Both the position numbers and the translations under genes were made by a program. The notes beneath the pieces were generated by a model that worked only from the letters and a program-made list of their open reading frames with translations, ran no database searches and was not told the DNA's origin. Of a DNA stretch of 64,000 nt, positions 18,301 through 26,800 are shown in pieces. Position 1 is the first letter of the stretch. Each line of letters starts with the position of its first letter. The stretch is from positions 1-64,000 of the forward strand of contig NZ_QTWS01000002.1 of assembly GCF_003461245.1 (NCBI RefSeq). The letters run 5' to 3'. The DNA comes from Blautia sp. AF19-10LB (lineage in GTDB: Bacteria > Bacillota > Clostridia > Lachnospirales > Lachnospiraceae).

Positions 18301-20180
18301 ATCTGTGTATTAAAGTAGTCACGATCCCAGCCGATGGTTGCTCTGCTTTCAGCTGTTTCTGCCTTTGCACCATTCTTCTCGAATACAAAAACAAGGTTTA
18401 TATTTTTGGAATTGACTGCTGTAAATGAATTCGGTGCCTGTGCATAGTAATGAATAGTTCCATCTGTTGCAACGGTGTCTGGGTCATCACTGGATTTGAC
18501 AGAAACCGTCACACCTGTTGTATCCATGCCAAGTGCCTCGATTTTGGTCTTAACAAGATCACAGATATTCTTGCAGGATGCAAAATCCGGACGGAGTGTT
18601 CCCACTTCTTTGTCAAACTTCTCTTTGATGGCATTTACGGTTTCTACATCTGCCGGGTCAATGCTTGATACCATTTTGACATCAATGGATACATTCTCGT
18701 CATCACCGGATGGTGTATAAGTAGCTGTTACATCTTTGTAGTCCGAAGCTTTGACAGTATAGGTGTAGGTCACGCCTTTTTTCATGGTGTAGCTTCCATC
18801 TTCGTTTGCTTTCAGCTCTGTTGTTTCTGTTTCGTCCTCATCCCACGGATCTTCCTCTTCATAGGTTACCTTGATGGATGCATTCTCGATGGCTTTGCCG
18901 TCATTGTCTACCGGATTGAATTTTACATTATAATCTGTAATATTTTTTTCCAGCTGAATATCAATGGTCTGGTCCCCGGACGGTGTGAAGGAGCTGCTTG
19001 CAGTTTTGTAATTTGGCGCTTCTACGGTATAGTTGTAGGAAGTTCCATCTATGAGATTGTAGCTTCCGTCTGCTTCCGGATTTACCGTACTATAGTATCC
19101 TTTTTTGACACTCACTTTGGCACCATTGACCGGATTGCCGGATTTGTCGGTCACATTGAATCTGATGTTTCTTGTAACGATTTTCTTCAGTGTAACGGTT
19201 TTTACTGTATTTACCTCTGTTGGATTGAAGGTAAAATAGCTTTCTGTGTAGTCGTTGTATCCGTCTTTCTTGACAGTCAGGCTGTATCCTGCACCCTTTT
19301 CCATGTCATAGGAGCCGTCAGCTTTCGGAGCAACTGCATTCCAGTTTTTCTCCAGTGTTACGATTGCATCCGGAATCAGATTACCTTCCTCATCGACTAC
19401 ATTTATACGCATAGTATAGTTCGGTTCTGCTGCTTCTATGATAATGGTAAATTCCTGGGTTGCAAGAGCGGCTGAAGCTGCCTGTGTTTCATCGTTGATC
19501 ACATCAGCGGATGTATCAGCGGAAAACAGTCGCAGCGTTGCTTGGAAGCTCTGTGCTCCCTGCTCTGCTGTTGGCCGGTTAATACGCAGACTTCCAAGAT
19601 TGGCAGGTTTTTTTGTTCCGATATTCACCCATGGACAGTCACTGTTAATATACCATCCCACTCTGTAATTTGAAGAAGAGCTCTCTGTTTTAAAACGCAG
19701 GCTACTAATTTTACTACCACTAGTCGGTATTTTAAGTCCCACTGAATAAGAAAGACCATCCTGGCTTTTAACAACACCGGCGCCACCACTTGTGATAATC
19801 TTATTATTATCTACATAATTGTTTTTAAGATACTCATCTGCTGCAACTTTCGCATCATCAACGGCATCTCCCACTGCCTCTGCGCCATCGCTGAATAAAG
19901 CATCCTCCGCATCTGCTGAGAAGTCCGCATTCTCCTCATTAACAGTTACTGCTTCCTCAGAAGGTTCTTCTGCCTGGAAGTCCTCTGTCTGCGCTTCTGC
20001 ACTGCCAGTATCCTCTTCAACAGAAATATCTGCACTGTCCTCCTGTGCTTCTGCTGTTTCTGCTTCTCCATCAGAGAATTCGATATCGGCAGCAAAGGTA
20101 TTCGCCGGTACCGCTGTTACTGTCATCATCGCTGCCATGGAGATGGCCGACAATCTCTTTAAAAGTTCTTTTTTCTTCAC
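15390..20180 (-). CDS. Large secreted surface protein with DUF4430-like domain and Ig-like C-terminus
   Basis: About 1596 residues. Start: GTG at 20180 preceded by AAAGGAGGAG, giving the signal peptide VKKKELLKRLSAISMAAMMTVTAVPANTFAA. Order: acidic spacer (about 32-110); a unique region; three carboxypeptidase-regulatory/PEGA-like repeats (about 257-500: MRINVVDEEGNLIPDA, IRFNVTDKSGNPVNGA, VKFNPVDNDGKAIENA); several Ig-like segments; a FIVAR helical pair (about 1015-1088); a DUF4430-like region (about 1095-1225, KIRVNMANQPASLRDL...GYYVNNEYP...LHSGDEFSIYLLAD); a Cna-B-like strand set; two copies of the YTCTVCGTTKTE cysteine motif; and two Big2-like Ig domains at the end. Nearly the same Ig pair, and the phrase KTVSKATVF-x-PEKQ before it, recurs in the protein at 23852-27775. 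There is no LPxTG motif. A corrinoid-type riboswitch lies upstream, so a B12-related surface role is inferred. Confidence 0.8.
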   Translation of the reverse strand: MKKKELLKRLSAISMAAMMTVTAVPANTFAADIEFSDGEAETAEAQEDSADISVEEDTGSAEAQTEDFQAEEPSEEAVTVNEENADFSADAEDALFSDGAEAVGDAVDDAKVAADEYLKNNYVDNNKIITSGGAGVVKSQDGLSYSVGLKIPTSGSKISSLRFKTESSSSNYRVGWYINSDCPWVNIGTKKPANLGSLRINRPTAEQGAQSFQATLRLFSADTSADVINDETQAASAALATQEFTIIIEAAEPNYTMRINVVDEEGNLIPDAIVTLEKNWNAVAPKADGSYDMEKGAGYSLTVKKDGYNDYTESYFTFNPTEVNTVKTVTLKKIVTRNIRFNVTDKSGNPVNGAKVSVKKGYYSTVNPEADGSYNLIDGTSYNYTVEAPNYKTASSSFTPSGDQTIDIQLEKNITDYNVKFNPVDNDGKAIENASIKVTYEEEDPWDEDETETTELKANEDGSYTMKKGVTYTYTVKASDYKDVTATYTPSGDDENVSIDVKMVSSIDPADVETVNAIKEKFDKEVGTLRPDFASCKNICDLVKTKIEALGMDTTGVTVSVKSSDDPDTVATDGTIHYYAQAPNSFTAVNSKNINLVFVFEKNGAKAETAESRATIGWDRDYFNTQMAADQENLTWDKIKGSNTDAAEVTSNLTLPQCMSSSVNTAWSKITWTSSDESVISFKDTGWGSLIDAKEGVVTPQQEDKEVTLTATFNANDRLLNGYVEKVSDFATLTKEFKVTVKGTGISKPTEKELQAILDKYYTEDRITDFNTKGAVDLKNCTSDLQLPIYTRIKDEAGEYVFDRNEIKVTSDNAAITVNGYRAAVDRFASNDDINANLILTFTRDGVTAIKKIPVTVKAITEAEVQDQLNLMELAKAHYFDGINDGQYADKDSITGNLHPFQEMILGEDGNPKWIYNFDDKTGKGIIPDDQFTDPWEMEGAGYNKFKSSNNAVVGHENLVVTRRETDTQITISSVLSSELYREAAAKHPDNAVLQKLYKQPVSVTVTIKGTKSAAEGLQKLISEAQTLLDGMTEGTEAGQYPEGTKATLKEAIDTATAVLNKENVTEEELSDATQALQKAVDTAKDAQNTAVAEVKIRVNMANQPASLRDLTVTAKDAAAYGYEKPEAMKNQVTVVDALYTLHKAMYGEAFDADSSRYLNVGTNGWINTVFEDTTGNVGYYVNNEYPVDETGMGTVANTTVLHSGDEFSIYLLADTTSWSDEFMYFKDVPTEICAGKEFQAVLYGRNMMSAGASAEAGCTVELKNLDTNETAEFVTDADGVASIKADKAGNYQLTVTKTPYTYFVAPLAQFEAKEHVFDEGKVTKEPTCAEAGEKTYTCTVCGTTKTEEIAKTNKHTYDKGVVTKKATYTATGVKTYTCTVCGATKTETIPKLKHKPKYVWKTVSKATVFQPEKQVGYCVYCKHTQTRYHGSKLKATIKLNTTAITLQRKQATRMVRVSMANGDSVKSWASTNTKIVTVDRNGLIRAQNRNGSAKIIVTLKSGKRATLNVKVQSGKVTTTKISGLKSSMTLKKGQKTTLKPVISPLTSTDKVTYATSNKNIAAVSSTGIITAKKKGTAKITVRSGKKSYVIKVTVK

Positions 20181-20219
20181 TTTGCTCCTCCTTTTGTGAA
20201 TTATTTTTGGCAACAAAAA

Positions 20220-20250
20220 ACAGAGTCTCATAATATAGATGAGTCTCTGT
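20220..20250 (-). terminator. Attenuator terminator of riboswitch 1
   Basis: On the minus strand a 12-bp stem (ACAGAGACTCAT / ATGAGACTCTGT) with a 7-nt loop is followed by TTTTT and then, 34 nt later, the ribosome-binding site of the surface protein gene. It sits between aptamer and gene, the standard arrangement for transcriptional attenuation. Confidence 0.85.
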
Positions 20251-20385
20251 CCTATACAACGCGCTGGTAATGCCGACTTAAAATATTTCCGCTTCAATAT
20301 CTCACACAGCAAAAACAGTTCCGGAATCGCACCGGATTTCCACAAACTGACCGTCTCCGGTCAGACCACGCCTGGTTATGTCGTT
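20251..20385 (-). promoter_or_regulatory. Corrinoid (cobalamin)-type riboswitch 1
   Basis: On the minus strand the RNA contains, in order: ACCAGGCGTGGTCTGACC; the core hairpin AATCCGGTGCGATTCCGG followed by AACTG; GCTGTGTGAGA; a small hairpin; and AAGTCGGCATTACCAGCGCG. These match the order of conserved blocks in the cobalamin riboswitch (GGTG-AA-TCC, then CTG, then ACTGTAA, then a P6-like hairpin, then AAGTC-G-A-ACC). The CCCGC block of the classic aptamer is not recognisable, so this is a variant. The same blocks recur at 42411-42545 before the ECF operon. Class assignment is from memory of the consensus. Confidence 0.75.
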
Positions 20386-20391
20386 GAGCCT

Positions 20392-20420
20392 ATTATAGCA
20401 TTTCTGTCTGAAAGCGTCAA
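20392..20420 (-). promoter_or_regulatory. Promoter before riboswitch 1
   Basis: Minus strand TTGACG (20415-20420), 17 nt, TATAAT (20392-20397). The start site would fall near 20385, at the 5' edge of the riboswitch. Confidence 0.85.
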
Positions 20421-20528
20421 TTTTTTCTATATTAATTCTTGCTTTTTTCGAAAAAAGGGCGATACTTTCATGCGTTTTCGTTTTATTTATTACGTTTTTC
20501 TGTATCTGACCGGGGGAGTTTTGGCGAA

Positions 20529-21866
20529 TCAGGTACAATATCGAAAGGTTCTGTCGGTCAGGATCCTTGCGAAGATGAGTCCCAGGGGGAGAGCCGCTAT
20601 GATCAGAATCGCGGCGGCGAACCAGGAAGCGGCTGTGGCAAGTGACATTATCCCAAGATTATAAAAGCCTCTGTAGAGATACAGCCCCGGTACCATGATA
20701 ACAATCGAGGGAACCGTCAGGGAGATTCGCGGATAACCCACTTTGTTTTTTATCATGGATGCCAGAAGGCCGGCTGTCAGCGCACCGATGAATGCGGCAG
20801 CGGCAGGCGGCATTCCTGCCAGATCTGCAAGTTCCAGACGGAGCGTATTGGCAGCCGCTCCGATCACTCCTGCTGATGCTGCCAGCCGGACCGGACTGTT
20901 GAACATGATCGAGAAACCGAACACTCCACAGAAACTGGTTACAAGCCTGCATAAGATCCACATCTCTGCCGGCAGGGAGAATTTAATAAAATCAACCGGC
21001 TTCAGATGCAGAAGCAGTGCCATGATCCATGCGGACATTGCTGCAACCAGAATAATGATCAGCGCATACATCAGTCTCTCGGTTCCAGAGCGCATATCCA
21101 GCTTGGCAAGGTCAATTCCGCTTGTGATAAACGGAAATCCCGGAATAATAAACAGCATGGCACAAATGTATCCCGCCTCATGCTGAATGGAAATACTGAA
21201 CAATATCTCACCGATCTTCAGAAATCCGGCATAGACCAGACAGGCCATAGAGACAGAAGAAACGATGCAGAGAAACAGAGTAAAATGATGCTTTGTCAGT
21301 TTGCATCTCAGGAAATTCCCGATCCCGGCTCCTGCAAAAGCGCAGAACATCTCAATCGGACCGCCACCCAGCAGGAACGTAAATCCACAGCATGCAAGCG
21401 CCGCCGCAAATCCAAGTGTGACCGGTGAATACAGTCCGTGTATTCTTTCGATATCATCCAGAAGAGAATGCAGTTTCTCTCCAGACATGTCTTTTCCCTC
21501 GATTTCAAATTCCCGGATAAAATGCTCCAGCCGGTTCAGCTTGGAAGTGTTTACTCCGGTATTGGTAAGACACAGTGACTGTGTAAAGCCGTTTTCGCCG
21601 TCAAAACAGGTGTACTCGATCGACATCAGGCCGATATCTGCCGTACAGGTGATCCCCATGGTTTCTGCCAGCGTATTCATGGAGCTTCTGACTCTCCATG
21701 CGCCGGTTCCGCATGACAGAAGCATGATTCCCACACGGCCGATGATGGATGCTTTTTCTGTAAGACTCGCCTCTGTTACCGGAACATCTGCCCCGTTTTC
21801 ATCTGTGTATTCATGCCAGGCGATATCCATATGATTTTTTCTGATGATCTGCTGCATCGTTTTCAC
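20529..21866 (-). CDS. Threonine/serine exporter family protein (ThrE-type)
   Basis: A 445-residue membrane protein that joins the two halves of the ThrE family. The N-terminal DUF1212 part carries IIGRVGIMLLSCGTGAWRVRSSM...G and five spans. The C-terminal DUF3815 part begins near LPAEMWILCRLVTSFCGVFGFSIMF and includes PRISLTVPSIVIMVPGLYLYRGFYNL. Members export threonine and serine (Corynebacterium ThrE) or carry small organic acids. The start overlaps the upstream hypothetical gene by 4 nt (ATGA), so the two form an operon. Confidence 0.88.
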   Translation of the reverse strand: MKTMQQIIRKNHMDIAWHEYTDENGADVPVTEASLTEKASIIGRVGIMLLSCGTGAWRVRSSMNTLAETMGITCTADIGLMSIEYTCFDGENGFTQSLCLTNTGVNTSKLNRLEHFIREFEIEGKDMSGEKLHSLLDDIERIHGLYSPVTLGFAAALACCGFTFLLGGGPIEMFCAFAGAGIGNFLRCKLTKHHFTLFLCIVSSVSMACLVYAGFLKIGEILFSISIQHEAGYICAMLFIIPGFPFITSGIDLAKLDMRSGTERLMYALIIILVAAMSAWIMALLLHLKPVDFIKFSLPAEMWILCRLVTSFCGVFGFSIMFNSPVRLAASAGVIGAAANTLRLELADLAGMPPAAAAFIGALTAGLLASMIKNKVGYPRISLTVPSIVIMVPGLYLYRGFYNLGIMSLATAASWFAAAILIIAALPLGLIFARILTDRTFRYCT

Positions 21867-22669
21867 TTCCCCGCCTGTCTGTTTATTTCAACCAGAATGT
21901 GTTCCCGGCATCCCAATCCGATACCGTTTGCAATCTCGATATTTTTTTCCATTTTTCTCTCAAAATGATGAAACGGGAGAAAAATTCCCAACGTGGCTGT
22001 ATTTTTTTCTCTGCCTTCCTCATCTCTGACTCCATAGTACATCAGAGCACGCGGCAGTTCCTCCTGAAGACGCATCAGGAAATCCCACACAACTGCATAG
22101 ATTCTGTCCTCGTTGATGTCCAGCTTTACGGACTCCGGAAAACGGAACATCAGGAGAATTCCTGTGTGTTTTGAAATCTTTTCGGTTACGATTTCACCAC
22201 TGTCTGTATAACTGTGATTTTCCCGGAATCCATCTGCCATATACATCTGATAATCCGGTATTTCATCCTGCTCTTCATAAAGTTTGTGGAACATTTTGTA
22301 TTTTTTCTCGTAAAGATGATTTTTGAATTCATTCAGAAGATTTCCTTTATCATCTGTGAGAAGAACCGGATTCTCCACACCTTTGTCATTGAACCGTATC
22401 GGAATCAGAAAGGAATTCCTCAGAAGGTCAAAAACGCTGTTGTTACAGACTGCCATGAGAAAAGCGGAAAGATCCTTATTCTCATAGGCATTGAACAAAG
22501 CCGCCGCAAAAACCGTTCCCGGAATGTCTGTCCCGGCACCTTCGCTTTCTTCTGCGGATGGTATCGCCTCAAAGAAGGTGTTTTTTAACCGCTCGCAGGC
22601 ATTTGGGTTTGTAAGAATTCTGTCAAAAATCTGCTCTGCTTTTTCTTCTCTTGGAAATATGGTACTCAT
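21863..22669 (-). CDS. Conserved hypothetical protein
   Basis: About 268 residues, soluble, no signal peptide or membrane span, and no family that I recognise with confidence. It looks like a DUF4317-type protein common in Lachnospiraceae: DEIPDYQMYMADGFRENHSYTDSGE, then ISKHTGILLMFRFPESVKLDI, then LPRALMYYGVRDEEGREKNTATLGIFLP. The ATG at 22669 follows AAAGGGGCGG at a good distance; ATGs further upstream lack such a site. It overlaps the ThrE gene by 4 nt. Function unknown. Confidence 0.6.
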   Translation of the reverse strand: MSTIFPREEKAEQIFDRILTNPNACERLKNTFFEAIPSAEESEGAGTDIPGTVFAAALFNAYENKDLSAFLMAVCNNSVFDLLRNSFLIPIRFNDKGVENPVLLTDDKGNLLNEFKNHLYEKKYKMFHKLYEEQDEIPDYQMYMADGFRENHSYTDSGEIVTEKISKHTGILLMFRFPESVKLDINEDRIYAVVWDFLMRLQEELPRALMYYGVRDEEGREKNTATLGIFLPFHHFERKMEKNIEIANGIGLGCREHILVEINRQAGK

Positions 22670-22786
22670 AATACCGCCCCTTTCGAGCATTATTATAGAA
22701 CCGCAGAAATCAAATGTAAATTTCATCTCTTCTATATTTAATATAACCTTCTGGGCAGATCAAAACACATCCTATTGCGATCGCCT

Positions 22787-23644
22787 TTATGATTTTGAAC
22801 TGATCCATTCCTGTATTACAGCTTCGTCAGTCTGAAGTGCTTCTGCAATCTTCTCCAGTGGAAATTTCATTTTATTCAACGCCATAGCTGTTTCTTTTGC
22901 TTTTTGCAATTCCCCCTCTTTCAATCCGGCTTCGTATTCTGCCTTTCGCAGTTTTCGTTCTTCCTCTTCTTTGTCGTATTCGAATATACTCATTGCGATC
23001 ACCTCCGATTTGTTTTTTCGAAGGAATTCTGCAAGGATTCCGTTCTGGATACAGTCGTTGACTGCCTGTTCTACGGCTGTGTCCAGGTCGGTGCTTCCTG
23101 CGTATTCCCGCACTTTTGCTACATATTGGGCATATTCTCTCAGGATCTGGCACTGCTCCAGTAACTGGCTGTTGTGGCCTTCGTTGATATTCAGGGTAAT
23201 CACCTTTAATTCCAGGTTCGGCTCACCGGTCAGGTTTTCGTAGGATTCTGACAGGTAACTGACCCAGCTGTCTTCTTCTCTTTCGGTTCCGTTGTAGAAT
23301 ACAAGGAAGTTCGGTGCCGGGATCTTCTGGATGCTGGATGAATACAGGGATCTGTGGTCTACGAGCTTCTGGTATTCCCCTGCTATGTAAAAGAGATCCC
23401 TCAGCGGCATATTTGGGTTGTAGGTTGACTGGTGTTCATACAGAAACAGTCCCGTGTCCACAATAAATGCCAGATCATTCTTCATTCCCATATAGACTGC
23501 ATTTTCCAGCGTCACGATCTCCAGTGCGTCCGGGTCTTCGTAGCTGCTTCCGTTTACTGCATTGTAAAGGGAAAGCAGATTTTTGCGATCAGAGAACAGC
23601 ATTCGGAAAAGTTTCAGAACGTGATGTACTGTCTTTCTTTTCAC
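22787..23644 (-). CDS. Rpn-family recombination-promoting nuclease / putative transposase-like protein
   Basis: A 285-residue protein. The N-terminal PD-(D/E)XK-like domain has the typical phrases NLLSLYNAVNGSSYEDPDALEI, ENAVYMGMKNDLAFIVDT and LYEHQSTYNPNMPLRDLFYIAGEY (D, E and Q of the nuclease core). The C-terminus is charged and helical (EEEERKLRKAEYEAGLKEGE) and ends in a small helical segment. It starts at GTG 23644 after AGGGG. Such genes occur in many copies in gut Firmicutes and vary at the C-terminus. No terminal inverted repeats or target duplication are visible, so it is not called a mobile element. Confidence 0.82.
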   Translation of the reverse strand: MKRKTVHHVLKLFRMLFSDRKNLLSLYNAVNGSSYEDPDALEIVTLENAVYMGMKNDLAFIVDTGLFLYEHQSTYNPNMPLRDLFYIAGEYQKLVDHRSLYSSSIQKIPAPNFLVFYNGTEREEDSWVSYLSESYENLTGEPNLELKVITLNINEGHNSQLLEQCQILREYAQYVAKVREYAGSTDLDTAVEQAVNDCIQNGILAEFLRKNKSEVIAMSIFEYDKEEEERKLRKAEYEAGLKEGELQKAKETAMALNKMKFPLEKIAEALQTDEAVIQEWISSKS

Positions 23645-23730
23645 TTCGAACCCCTGCTTTTTTTGTTTTGACTGGAATTTAAAAGCATGGATTTCTGAAA
23701 TGATTTTAGAAAAAAATAATTAGACGGCAA

Positions 23731-23803
23731 AAATGCCCTGAACTTCTAAGAAATATGCTTTGTTTTATACTAGCATTCTTTCTCTTTTGGTTCAAGGCAT
23801 TTT
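23731..23803 (-). terminator. Long imperfect hairpin after the corrinoid operon
   Basis: Outer arms AAAATGCC-TTGAAC / GTTCAGGGCATTTT (23731-23744 and 23790-23803) and inner arms AAGAATGC / GCATATTTCTT enclose an A/T-rich loop, 73 nt in all. On the minus strand TTTTTG follows the stem. It lies about 50 nt after the last gene of the operon and is the best candidate for its terminator. Its size is unusual. Confidence 0.5.
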
Positions 23804-23851
23804 GAGGTTATTTTATAATTTTAAGTATCTGTTTATTTGCCGGTCACAATT

Positions 23852-26800
23852 TTATTTAACAGTTACTTTGATCACATAAGATTTCTTTCCGGATCTTACT
23901 GTGATCCTTGCGGTTCCTTTCTTTCTGGCGGTGATCACACCTCTGGAAGAAACGACTGCCACGTTTTTGTTTGAAGAACTATAGGTGATCTTCTCCTGGG
24001 AAGTGAGTGGTGTCAGAACCGGTTTCAGGGTCAGTTTCGCTCCTCGTTTCATGGTCTGGGAAGAGCGAAGACCGGTGATCTTTTCGGTTCTGACTATGGA
24101 CTTCTGCACTGTGACATTGATGTACGCTTTTTTTCCGCTTCTCAGTGTCACTGTGATTCTGGTTCTGCCTGCACGTTTTCCGGTAATCCTGCCTCTGGAA
24201 TCTACCGTTGCAATATTCCGGTTGGAGGAAGTCCAGGAACGGATGGAATCTCCTCTCGCAAGCCCGCTGACTTTTACCAGGGCTGTCGTCTGTTTTACCC
24301 GTAATTTAATATTCGTAGTATTGAGACGGATCGTCGGGGTCAGCTTCCTTCCGACGGTTCTGGTCTGAACAGTTCCCTTTGTTCCTTTTCGCTGCTGTTT
24401 CTCCGGTGCAAATACCGTTGCTTTTGATACGGTTTTCCATGCCCCGAATTTCTCCGGCACAGGGGTCGGCTTTGGTGTCGCCGTTGGTGTGGGAGTTACC
24501 GTCGGTGTCGGTGTCGGTGTGGAAATCGTCTCTTTTCTCTGAATGGTCAGAGTGTATTCTGTTTTCTTTCCTGTCTTTGCTGTGACAACGATTTTTACCT
24601 GCGCTTCTTCTATCGAAGCATCACTGTCAAAGTAAGCATCAAGCCGGACTGCAGAACCACTTCCTGTCACCTTTCCTTTGTATATCACCTTACTGATGCC
24701 TTTTCCTGCTTCTATGGTCACTTCTGCAGACGGATCTGCCGGTTCTGCATAGATGCGCAGGAAAGAACTGCCCAGATAGGTGACGCGGTAGCTGGTTTTG
24801 TCTGCGCTGAATGCCGGTGTCAGTGCCAGCCATTTCGTACTGTCGGAATAAGTGTTGCTGGTGCTGGCGGTCAGGTTCGCAAGGTTTGTATTTCCCTGGT
24901 CTTTTGTCAGATGGAGCGTATAGGTTCTGCTCTTTCCTGCCAGAGTTGCCACGACCGTAACTTCCGCGCTTCCGGAGCTTACATCTGCGGTATATGTATT
25001 TCCGGCAGCTTTTCCATTGACCGTCAGGGTGCATCCTTCCGGGGTTTTGAAATTCAGTGTTACTTTTGAAGCATTTTCTGCGGTTCTTATGGTGTACTCT
25101 GTTACAGAACGCTGGAAAGCTTTGTCCCAGGTTACTTTTCCATTGTCTGCCTGTGCAGTCACACTGTCCAGATATGCACCGTTTGTCTCGACTGCCATCA
25201 GGTAGTTGGAGTCATTTTTGTAGTACAATGTTCCGTCTCTGTCAGCGCAGATCGTGCTGATGCAGTACTGCTGCTGATCACTTCCCGGACGGAACAGTTC
25301 TTCTGCTTTTCCGGAGGTCTGTCCCGGCTCGTCTGCCAGCATATAGAGTCCGCCCGGTCTGGCATTGTAGGTAAAATACAGGTAAACACGTCCGTCTGCC
25401 TGTCCGTCCCCGTTGAAATCCTGATTCTCGTATGCAGTAGAAAGAAGCGGCGCTGCCTGCGGATATCCCGGAATCGAAACTTCATATGCCAGGGAAAGTC
25501 CTGCAGCGGATTCATTCAAAACATCGAAATGATGTCCCGCATCGGCGTCAAACCGGTGGCTTTCCTGTCCGCAGACGCCGACATAGATTCTTCCTTTGTA
25601 TACTACCGGGGCTGCTGTTGCCATGCCACCGAGGTTGTAACTGTCTGCTCTGCCAAAGGTTCCGTCCGCATTCATCGCCACACGGTAAAGGTAGCCGCCT
25701 TTTGTCGTAAAATAGACGTATCCGTTGTTATAAACTACGGTGGAACGGATGTCTCCGTTAAGTCCTGTCAGTTTATCCAGAAGGAGACCTGTATGGGTGT
25801 TGACAGAATAGAGGATCGCCGTGCTGGTATAGTTTTTTTCTCCGGAACCATCATCGGAACCAAATACGAGATAATCGCCGGACGCATAGGAGCCTGCCCA
25901 GTAAAAACCGCCTTTGTGGTTGTATTTCCAGGTGCAGTACTTGGTCTCATTGCCTTTTGACGGATCCTCGTCGGTCACGGAAAGGCAGAAATAAGAGCCT
26001 GCCGTGGTCTCGGAATTCCAGGTTCCTGTGTAGATATATCCATCTTTGTATGTGATCGGAGAGAGGGTCTGTCCACCTAGCGATTCACTGATCCAGACGG
26101 ATCTGAGAGTGGAAGCACTGACTGCCTGGATCTGGCCGCCACCGATCTGGGCGAACAGCATTCCCTCTTCATAGGTAAGCGGATTCAGCGCATAGATCAT
26201 ATTTCCGTTGAGCGGTTCACTGGTTGCTACAATATCTCCTGTATTTTTGTCGAGTTTGTAGATAAACTGTCCGGATGCCACATACAGATAGCCTCCCAGA
26301 ATCAGCGGTGGTGTGACAGATGCCTCCTGGCCGACACCAATGCGCATCGCCCATTTCTGCACGGTCGAAGATGCATCGGTCGGTGTGGATGTGCCTGTAA
26401 TTCCGTTATTGCTCTCGCTGTTCCGGAAATTAGTCCAGTCATTGTCGGTAATCTCCGGCTGGGTGGCATCCTGTTTCTTAAGTTCTACAGTGATCTCAGC
26501 CTGTTCTCCTGCCTTAAAGGTATTTCTCCGGGAAATATAGCCATAACAGGAAACATTCCAGGTATACTCCTGGCCTTCGATCAGGGAAGCAAATGTGCTG
26601 GCAGAATCCTGTGACGGTTCCATGCGTTCTCCGTTTTTGTCGTAAACGCTGATGACTGCATCCTGCGGTGTCACCTGAAATGTCACAGAATCGCTGAGCT
26701 GTTTCTGAACGGTGACTTTGTAGCTTCCTGTAGAGGTATAGGTTTTTCCCTGACAGTCCGGATCCGCATAGGTTCCATCCTCTTTCATCTCAAAGGCGAT

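Noticed and set aside
20430..20470. CTTTTTTCGAAAAAAG palindrome as a terminator after the ThrE-type gene
   Set aside because: The stem is nearly all A-T and too weak, and it lies in the upstream region of riboswitch 1; it may be accidental.
22787..23644. Rpn-type gene as an insertion sequence
   Set aside because: No terminal inverted repeats, no target-site duplication and no DDE motif; kept as an ordinary nuclease-family gene.
24440..24530. Simple repeat GTCGGTGT in DNA
   Set aside because: Encodes the Thr/Pro linker of the beta-propeller protein; a coding low-complexity tract, not a regulatory repeat.
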